Part shown: positions 57,929 through 64,000 of the stretch, one piece after another
Layout: each line of letters starts with the position of its first letter
How positions within the stretch are numbered: the first letter of the stretch is position 1
Source: Oscillospiraceae bacterium
GTDB lineage: Bacteria; Bacillota; Clostridia; Oscillospirales; Oscillospiraceae
Assembly: GCA_902795045.1 (NCBI GenBank)
Contig: CADBJU010000003.1
Coordinates: forward strand, 124,001 to 188,000
DNA: 64,000 nucleotides
Reading direction: 5' to 3'
Position numbers and translations under genes: made by a program
Notes under the pieces: generated by a model
Told to the model about the DNA's origin: nothing
The model's database searches: none
Seen by the model: only the letters and a program-made list of their open reading frames with translations

Positions 57929-58960
57929 ATGGGGTCGCCTGACCGAAAATGGGCAAAACGCCTGCTTGACAATACGTCCCACGGGCTGATCGCGCTGCAT
58001 GTGCTTCTGGCGCTCTATTTTGCTACCGATTCCCTGCTGCCGATGTTCGTGGTGAATGCAGTCTGCGCCCTCTGCGGGGGGATCGGTCTTTACCTGCTGA
58101 AAAAAGGTCAGATCCGCGCGGAGATCCTGATACTTTATCTCGCGGAGCTTATCCATCTGGGGTTTTCCGTGGTCGTTCTGGGATGGAGCGCGGGCTTCCA
58201 GCTGCCGCTTGTCGGGCTGACGTGCATGGTCTTCCTCGGCGAGTATCTGGGACGTTCGCTGAAGCTGCCGTATATCCCGGCGCTGCCGCTGGGTCTTGTC
58301 AATCTGGGCGTCTATGCGCTGGCCTATCCGCACTTCTTTTATCGGCCCGGTCTTTCCGGGCTTGAGCATTCGACGGTTTACGTGCTGCAGCTTCTCTGGA
58401 GCGGCGGTGTATTCGGGCTGATCATCTGGGGGCTGCACTCGGTCGTAAATCTGACCACCGTGTCAGAGCACCGCCTTACCAACAAGGCCGAGACCGACGA
58501 GCTGACAGGACTGCTCAACCGTGCGGGCTATGACCGGCTGCTGGAGGAGCTCAATCTCAATGATACGGTCCTCCTGCTTGTGGACACCGACAAATTCAAG
58601 GGTATCAACGACCGCTTCGGTCATGAAACGGGCGACCAGGTTTTGAAAAAAATTGCCAAATCGCTCCTCGCAAACTTCCGGCAGGATGATTATGTCTGCC
58701 GCATCGGCGGCGATGAATTTGCGGTTTTGATGCTGAACATCGGAGCGCTGGATGACGACAGGATCATTGACAAGATCCGCTTCATCAACCGCGAGCTCGC
58801 AGCCTCCGCCGCGGATGAGCTGCCAACCGTCTCGGTCAGCGTGGGTGTCGCCCGCGGGACAGGTGCTTCGAACTGGACGGCGCTGTTTAAGCAGGCAGAC
58901 TCGGTACTGTATCAGGTCAAGCAGAACGGCGGCCGTGGCTGCCGTGTTTACCATGCATAA
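57929..58960 (+). CDS. Membrane-bound diguanylate cyclase (GGDEF), second copy
   Basis: 343 aa. About five to six transmembrane segments occupy residues 17-175. The GGDEF domain begins ETDELTGLLNRAGYDRLLEEL, with an intact GGDEF at 260-264 and an RxxD inhibition site (RQDD, 251-254). It should make cyclic di-GMP in response to a membrane signal. The catalytic domain is close to that of the gene at 2620-4005, but the sensor part is different. Start: ATG after GGAGGGGAACAACT, downstream of a good promoter. Confidence 0.9.
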   Translation: MGSPDRKWAKRLLDNTSHGLIALHVLLALYFATDSLLPMFVVNAVCALCGGIGLYLLKKGQIRAEILILYLAELIHLGFSVVVLGWSAGFQLPLVGLTCMVFLGEYLGRSLKLPYIPALPLGLVNLGVYALAYPHFFYRPGLSGLEHSTVYVLQLLWSGGVFGLIIWGLHSVVNLTTVSEHRLTNKAETDELTGLLNRAGYDRLLEELNLNDTVLLLVDTDKFKGINDRFGHETGDQVLKKIAKSLLANFRQDDYVCRIGGDEFAVLMLNIGALDDDRIIDKIRFINRELAASAADELPTVSVSVGVARGTGASNWTALFKQADSVLYQVKQNGGRGCRVYHA

Positions 58961-58994
58961 GAAAATACCTCCGCTCCTTTTGGAGCTGAACGGG

Positions 58995-59042
58995 AAACCA
59001 GGCTTGAGCTGTGCGTTTGGCACGGTTCAAGCCTGGTTTTTC
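58995..59042. terminator. Bidirectional terminator between GGDEF gene and GH13 gene
   Basis: AAACCAGGCTTGA / TCAAGCCTGGTTT, extended to 19 pairs around a 7-nt loop, with T runs. Confidence 0.9.
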
Positions 59043-59093
59043 TGCCTTTGGAAAACATCGCGCAATGGAGTCGCTGTTTTGATTAAGCGGTAC

Positions 59094-60734
59094 TCACCTT
59101 TTCCCCGCGCGGGTCCTGTGATAGATCCGCGCTTCATAGGGCCGGAGCGTCTCTGTTTCCCGGCAGTCGGGGTAATCGGAGATCAGCAGGCGCATGCCCG
59201 AGGTATCTTTGTTCAGCGGGTTTTGAAGCGTATGGCCGTAAAAATTGCAGACAACCAGCAGCTCTTCCTCCGCGTTTGTGCGGGTATAGGCAAAAATCTC
59301 CTTGTGCTCCGGCAGGAGCAGTTCATAGCGGCCATCGGCAAAAACCGGATATTTTCTCCGCAGGGAAATCAGATCCCGGTAGCAGGCGTACACCGAATCC
59401 GGATCGTTCACCTGCGTCTCGGCGTTGATAGCACGGTAGTTGGGATTGACTTTCAGCCACGGTTTTCCCTTTGTGAAACCCGCGTTTTCCTCCGCGCTCC
59501 ACTGCATGGGCGTTCTGGCATTGTCACGGCTGACGGTATGGAGCGAGTGCAGGATCTCCTCCTCGCTGTATCCCTCCGCGCGCATTTCCCGGATGTGGTT
59601 GAGCGCCCCGATGTCGCGGTAATCGGCCAGCGCATAGTCCACATTCGTCATGCCGAGCTCCTGCCCCTGGTAGATATAGGGCGTGCCCTGCATGCCGAAC
59701 AGCAGGATCGCCAGCATCTTCGCGCATACCTCCCGGTATTCGCCGTCATTCCCCCAGCGGGAGACGCAGCGGGGCAGATCATGGTTTTCCCAGAAAAGGC
59801 TGTTCCAGCCTTTTCCGTAAAGCTCCGTCTGCCAGCGGCTGAGCACCTCCTTGAACTGCAAAAACGGAAGCGGCATCAGCGCCCGGTTTTCCCGGCCCGG
59901 TACGCGGTCGAGCTTGATGTGTTCAAACTGGAACACCATGGAAAGCTCGCTCCCGTCGGGATTGCTGTAGAGCTTTGCGCTGTCCGGGGTCGCGCTCCAC
60001 GCCTCCCCCACGGTAACAAGCTCCGTGCCCTGCAGCGCTTCCCTGCTCAGCTCCCGGATATAGTCATGCAGGCGCGGTCCCGCGACGCGGATCTTCTGAT
60101 CCGGGTCCTTGCCGAAGTGATCCACCACGTCCAGGCGAAAGCCGCCGACGCCGCGCGCCGCCCACCAGCGGAGGATCTTGTACAGCTCCTGCCGCATGGC
60201 CGGGTTTTTCCAGTTGAGGTCCGGCTGCTTGACAGAGTACTGATGGAAGTAATACTGCTTAAGCTCCGGCACCCACTCCCAGGCCGGGCCGCCGAAGGAG
60301 GCTTGCATGTCGTTGGGCGGCGTGCCCGCCTCGCTGTCACGCCAGATATAGTAGTCGTGGTACGGGTTGTCGCGGCTCTTTTTTGCCTCGATAAACCAGC
60401 GGTGTTCGTCGGAGGAGTGGTTGAGCACCATGTCCAGGATGATGCGGATGCCGCGCTTCTTTGCCTCGGCGATCAGGCGGTCCATATCCTCGAGCGTGCC
60501 GAACAGCGGGTCGATATCCTGATAGTCGGAGACATCGTAGCCGTTGTCGTCCTGCGGAGAGCGGAACACCGGCGACAGCCAGATCGCATTGATCCCGAGC
60601 CCGGCCAGATAATCGAGTTTGGAAATGACGCCGGGCAGATCACCCATGCCGTCCCCGTCTGCATCCATAAAGCTGCGGGGATAGACCTGATAGATCACCG
60701 CCGATTTCCACCACGGCTGCGCGGCTCCGTTCAT
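59094..60734 (-). CDS. GH13 alpha-glucosidase (oligo-1,6-glucosidase type)
   Basis: 546 aa. (WWKSAVIYQVYPRSF) starts the barrel, DMVLNHSSDEH is region I, GFRLDVVDHFGKD carries the nucleophile Asp, VTVGEAWS the acid/base Glu, and FWENHDLPR the third Asp. DADGDGMGDLPG is a calcium-type loop. It splits alpha-1,6 or alpha-1,4 glucosidic bonds or sucrose; the exact specificity cannot be read. It has no signal peptide, so it acts inside the cell. Last gene of a GH36-GH32-GH13 operon. ATG follows AAAGGAGGGCGCACC. Confidence 0.9.
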   Translation of the reverse strand: MNGAAQPWWKSAVIYQVYPRSFMDADGDGMGDLPGVISKLDYLAGLGINAIWLSPVFRSPQDDNGYDVSDYQDIDPLFGTLEDMDRLIAEAKKRGIRIILDMVLNHSSDEHRWFIEAKKSRDNPYHDYYIWRDSEAGTPPNDMQASFGGPAWEWVPELKQYYFHQYSVKQPDLNWKNPAMRQELYKILRWWAARGVGGFRLDVVDHFGKDPDQKIRVAGPRLHDYIRELSREALQGTELVTVGEAWSATPDSAKLYSNPDGSELSMVFQFEHIKLDRVPGRENRALMPLPFLQFKEVLSRWQTELYGKGWNSLFWENHDLPRCVSRWGNDGEYREVCAKMLAILLFGMQGTPYIYQGQELGMTNVDYALADYRDIGALNHIREMRAEGYSEEEILHSLHTVSRDNARTPMQWSAEENAGFTKGKPWLKVNPNYRAINAETQVNDPDSVYACYRDLISLRRKYPVFADGRYELLLPEHKEIFAYTRTNAEEELLVVCNFYGHTLQNPLNKDTSGMRLLISDYPDCRETETLRPYEARIYHRTRAGKR

Positions 60735-60747
60735 GGTGCGCCCTCCT

Positions 60748-62208
60748 TTAATCATTTATTGCAAGATCATATTTCTCCACATCCAGCTGGGCACTGCCGT
60801 CGGCGGAGAAGCTGATGCCGTCGGCCGTCAGCGGGGTGTACAGCGTCATGGAGGCGGCACATGTCCCGCCGCCCGCAAAAAGCTCAAGGCTGTACTTGTC
60901 CATGATGATCCTGAGATCAAGTTCTCCGCTTTGGATGGGTGCCGGGAATTCCCGCACATGCACGATGTCATGCGGGAAGCCGGAGTTGAGGCGGTCCATG
61001 CGCATGATCCCCTCTTCCGGGAGGATGGTGAGCTCCGTATAGACACCCTCGCCCTCCGCTATGCGGATGCGGAAGCTGCCGTATGTCCCGCGGATGTGCA
61101 GCAGCATATCCAGCACGCGGCCCTTGACATTGGGAAGACGCTTCCAATCGGTGACGGTCACGTTCTCATAGCAGACCGCGTTCCGGCGAAAGACTTCCAG
61201 TTCCCGCACCGGCCGCTGGTACAGTCTGCCGTCGCGGATGGAAAGCTCGCGCGGCACCGTCATCTGTCCGAAGAAGGGCAGCTTCGGGCGGCCCTCGCGG
61301 GAGCCTGCCCAGCTCTGCATCCAGCCGATCATGATGCGGCGTCCGTCGGAGGTCTCCACCGTCTGCGGCGCATAAAAGTCCAGGCCGTAGTCGATGGCCT
61401 GCACATACTCGTCCACCAGGCAGCGCTTTTCGGCATCATAGCGACCGATGTGGCAGACTGTCCCATCGCCGGGGTGGTACTCCAGGCCCTCGTTTTGCAT
61501 CTCGTGGGCGCTGTGGAGCAGAACCGCCTTGCCGTCAAGCGTGAAGAAATCCGGGCACTCCCACATGGTTCCGTAGTGTCCCCGTCCGGCGGCGAGGATG
61601 CCCGCGTATCGCCAGCGCTGCCCATCGTCACTGTCATATTGCAGGATGGCGCCGCTGCCGTCGGAGCAGAGGTTCGCCGCGACGGCGTGAAAACCGTCCC
61701 CGTCGCGCCAGATTTTGGGGTCACGGAAATCCACATGGCTGCCGCCCTCGGGCAGCATGGAGCTGTCGATCACGGGATTGAGGGGGGACTTCTCATAATC
61801 CGTGCCGTCGCCGACGGCGATGCACTGCGTCTGGTACTCGTCCCCGTCGTCCGTCTTCCTCACGCCCGTGTAGAGCAGAAGATGCTCACCGTCCGGCAGC
61901 TCGACCGCGCTGCCGGAGAAGCAGCCGTCCTTGTCGTATGGCGCGTCGGGCGCCAGGGCTGCCGGGAGGTAATCCCAGTGAACGAAATCCCGGGTCTTCA
62001 CATGACCCCAGTGCATGGGGCCCCAGGTGATGTCATAGGGGTAGTATTGGAAAAACAGGTGATACTCGCCCTTGTAAAGGGAGAAGCCGTTGGGGTCGTT
62101 GATCCAGCCGATGCCGCCCGTCACATGGAAATCCGGCAGCAGGTCCCGGGCCTGTTGCCGCTTCTCCCGCTCGTATTCGCGCGCCTTGCGCAGCATTTCA
62201 CTCTGCAT
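60748..62208 (-). CDS. GH32 sucrose-6-phosphate hydrolase / fructosidase
   Basis: 486 aa. The five-bladed propeller has the nucleophile in GGIGWINDPNGF, CFSGSA, the transition-state Asp in DFRDPKIW, and the acid/base Glu in WECPDFF. A C-terminal beta-sandwich (DLRIIMDKYSLELFAGGGT) follows. It cleaves fructose from sucrose, sucrose 6-phosphate or raffinose. It has no signal peptide. With the neighbouring alpha-galactosidase it would turn raffinose into galactose, glucose and fructose. No phosphotransferase system or transporter is visible, so the phospho form of the substrate is not shown. Confidence 0.92.
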   Translation of the reverse strand: MQSEMLRKAREYEREKRQQARDLLPDFHVTGGIGWINDPNGFSLYKGEYHLFFQYYPYDITWGPMHWGHVKTRDFVHWDYLPAALAPDAPYDKDGCFSGSAVELPDGEHLLLYTGVRKTDDGDEYQTQCIAVGDGTDYEKSPLNPVIDSSMLPEGGSHVDFRDPKIWRDGDGFHAVAANLCSDGSGAILQYDSDDGQRWRYAGILAAGRGHYGTMWECPDFFTLDGKAVLLHSAHEMQNEGLEYHPGDGTVCHIGRYDAEKRCLVDEYVQAIDYGLDFYAPQTVETSDGRRIMIGWMQSWAGSREGRPKLPFFGQMTVPRELSIRDGRLYQRPVRELEVFRRNAVCYENVTVTDWKRLPNVKGRVLDMLLHIRGTYGSFRIRIAEGEGVYTELTILPEEGIMRMDRLNSGFPHDIVHVREFPAPIQSGELDLRIIMDKYSLELFAGGGTCAASMTLYTPLTADGISFSADGSAQLDVEKYDLAIND

Positions 62209-62225
62209 ATCAGCCTCTCAAATCC

Positions 62226-64000
62226 TTATTCTGATTTTTTCCAAATCATCTGCATACTCGGCGTATTTCCCAGCATGATGGGCAGCGTGACGCCCGCGTA
62301 CATGAGCGCCGCACCGGAAAGCCGCAGCGCGGGCATATCGGCATTGCAGCCATAGAAGTCCGCCGCCTGCAGGGTATACACGCTCTCCGCATCCAGGCCC
62401 TTAAGCTTCAAATGCAGCGGCTTCGGATTGGCCTCCGGCTGTGTCAGCACGAGGCTCACCAGCGTCTCGCCCTGATCCGGGGAGACCTGCTGCCAGGCGG
62501 TGAAGCGGCCCTTCCCCGCTTCTGTCAGGCGGTAGTACTCGCCTTCGCCGATCAGGGTTCGCAGAGCGCGGAAGCGTTCAAGCTGCCGCCGGATCTCGGC
62601 CTTTTCCTCTGCCGTGAGCTTTGCGGGGTTCAGCTCATAGCCGAAGGTGCCCGCCATGGCCACCGTGGCCCGTGTGCCAAAGGGCGTGGTGCGGCCGGTC
62701 TGATGGTTCGGCACGGTGGAGACATGGGCGCCGACCGCGGAGACGGGGTAGCCGAAGGAGGTGCCGTACTGGATTGTGAGGCGCGCGATGGGATCGGTGT
62801 TGTCGCTGCACCAGATCTGCAGGCAGTAGGCCAGCATCCCCGCGTCAAAGCGCCCGCCGCCCCCGGCGCAGCCCTCGAAGAGCACGTCGGGGAACGCGCG
62901 CGTCAGGCGGTCCATAAGGTCGTAGAGTCCCAGCACATAGCGGTGGGCAAGCTCGCCCTGCCGGTCGGCGGGCAGCGCGGCGGAGTGCAGATCCGTCAGG
63001 TGGCGGTTCATGTCCCACTTGATATAGCTGATGGGCAGCCCGGAGAGAAGGCCGGAGAGGGTTTCAAACAGCCAGTCCACGATTTCTCCCCGCGACAGAT
63101 CCAGCACGAGCTGATTGCGGCTTATGGCGGGCTGTCTGCCCGGAACGCGCAGCGCCCAGTCCGGGTGCGCGCGGAAGAGCTCGGAATCCTCGCTCACCAT
63201 CTCCGGCTCGACCCATAGTCCGACCTTCAGGCCCATATCGGTGATTTTGTTCAGGAGCGTGTCAAAGCCGTGGGGCAGCTTGCGTGTGTTTGGGAACCAG
63301 TCGCCGAGGCTGGTATGGTCATCATCCCGGTGCCCGAACCAGCCGTCGTCGATGACCAGCATGTCCACGCCGAGCTCCTTTGTCTCGCGCGCAAGGCCCA
63401 GGAGCTTGTCCTCATCGAAGTCAAAATACATGGCCTCCCAGCTGTTGAGGAGGATCGGCCGCTCGGCGAGGGGAATGTACCGGCGGCAGACGTTTTCGCG
63501 GATAAAGCGGTGATACGTGTGGGAGAGCGGCGCAAGGCCGCTCACGCTGCACGTGAGCAGGATCTCCGGTGTATCGAAGTGCTGTCCCGGCTCCAGGAGC
63601 CAGGAGAAGCCCTCGCTGTTGATGCCGGACACCACGCGCACAGAGCCGGACTGATCCAGCTCGATATCCGTCCGGTGGTTCCCGGAGTAGACCGGCATGA
63701 CGCCAAAGCACAGGCCCGCGTCCTCCGTCGTGTCCGGCTCGCAGAGGATGACGAAGGGGTTGTGCTGATGACTCGACGCGCCGCGCTTTGACGCGACAGA
63801 CTGGATGCCGTCCATCAGGGGGCGCCGCTCGGGCTGCCGCTCCAGGGTGTGGCGGCCGTGGAAGTGGAGAAGCTCCCACTCGCCGAAGGGGAGATCAAGG
63901 CATACAGACGCCGCTTTGTACAGACGGACCGCAGCGTCGCCGCGGTTCACGATGCGGGCGGCACGGGTGATCACATCCTGCTCGGCGAACACACCGTACA
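62226..64000 (-). CDS. GH36 alpha-galactosidase (5' end outside window)
   Basis: The frame is open to the window edge, so the N-terminal part is missing; about 591 residues are seen. The catalytic core is complete: SWEAMYFDFDEDKL, VIDDGWFGHRDDD, GLWVEPEMVS, the nucleophile in YIKWDMNRHLTD, GCAGGGGRFD and the acid/base Asp in WCSDNTDPIARL. It releases galactose from melibiose, raffinose and stachyose. First of three co-directional glycosidase genes. Confidence 0.94.
   Translation of the reverse strand, partial: YGVFAEQDVITRAARIVNRGDAAVRLYKAASVCLDLPFGEWELLHFHGRHTLERQPERRPLMDGIQSVASKRGASSHQHNPFVILCEPDTTEDAGLCFGVMPVYSGNHRTDIELDQSGSVRVVSGINSEGFSWLLEPGQHFDTPEILLTCSVSGLAPLSHTYHRFIRENVCRRYIPLAERPILLNSWEAMYFDFDEDKLLGLARETKELGVDMLVIDDGWFGHRDDDHTSLGDWFPNTRKLPHGFDTLLNKITDMGLKVGLWVEPEMVSEDSELFRAHPDWALRVPGRQPAISRNQLVLDLSRGEIVDWLFETLSGLLSGLPISYIKWDMNRHLTDLHSAALPADRQGELAHRYVLGLYDLMDRLTRAFPDVLFEGCAGGGGRFDAGMLAYCLQIWCSDNTDPIARLTIQYGTSFGYPVSAVGAHVSTVPNHQTGRTTPFGTRATVAMAGTFGYELNPAKLTAEEKAEIRRQLERFRALRTLIGEGEYYRLTEAGKGRFTAWQQVSPDQGETLVSLVLTQPEANPKPLHLKLKGLDAESVYTLQAADFYGCNADMPALRLSGAALMYAGVTLPIMLGNTPSMQMIWKKSE

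Overview
The window is high-GC Firmicutes DNA. The gene content points to an anaerobic gut clostridium of the Oscillospiraceae type: pyruvate phosphate dikinase, a clostridial Fe-S cluster locus with a divergent Rrf2 regulator, ylxM-ffh-rpsP-khpA-rimM-trmD synteny, rpoD-dnaG-dgt, two GGDEF proteins, and plant-oligosaccharide glycosidases. The genome assignment is inference from gene content and style, not from a marker comparison. Coding density is high, and many short palindromic or dispersed repeats fill the gaps.

Layout. 1-2540: 3' part of an NAD(P)H/FAD/4Fe-4S oxidoreductase. 2620-8330 (minus): a GGDEF protein, then a Fe(III)/phosphonate-type ABC importer (binding protein, fused double permease, ATPase). 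8704-14767 (plus): sbcD-sbcC, rpiB and a membrane-anchored glycosidase-like protein. 15113-18670 (plus): hom, aspartate kinase and asd, the aspartate-family amino acid pathway. 18889-23225: PepSY protein, upp, tsaB-tsaE, a rodA-type SEDS gene and a DUF975 protein.

23364-34948 is an accessory island beside tRNA-Leu(CAG). It holds a free-standing HipA-like kinase and then, on the minus strand, a long operon read fic, hsdM, HipA-like kinase, hsdS, an AT-rich unknown gene, a DUF559 endonuclease and hsdR. So a type I restriction-modification system is interleaved with a Fic AMPylase-type protein, a HipA-type kinase and two extra nuclease-like genes. The same dispersed palindromic repeat that forms tandem blocks around the DUF559 gene is also inserted in frame inside both hsdR and hsdM. 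This is the most unusual part of the window. Just beyond lies a GH43 gene lacking its 5' part.

36552-44743 (minus): ppdK with an extra C-terminal helical tail, rsmA, a trmD-acetyltransferase fusion, rimM, khpA, rpsP, ffh and ylxM. 45051-47822 (plus): a large secreted repeat protein, followed by a nested inverted-repeat element. 48114-51225: cysK, iscU and iscS (minus) facing an Rrf2 regulator (plus), with a palindrome inside the iscS promoter. 51343-57683: rpmE, a small protein, a MalY/PatB aminotransferase, rpoD, dnaG and a dGTPase-like gene. 57929-58960: a second GGDEF protein. 59094-64000 (minus): a GH36-GH32-GH13 operon for raffinose-family and sucrose-type sugars, running off the window end.

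Nine loci (some with several copies) carry one family of dispersed repeats with CTCCCTC...GAGGGAG arms; four other palindromic elements are of different kinds. All promoters, terminators and operators given here were read by eye from sequence patterns.
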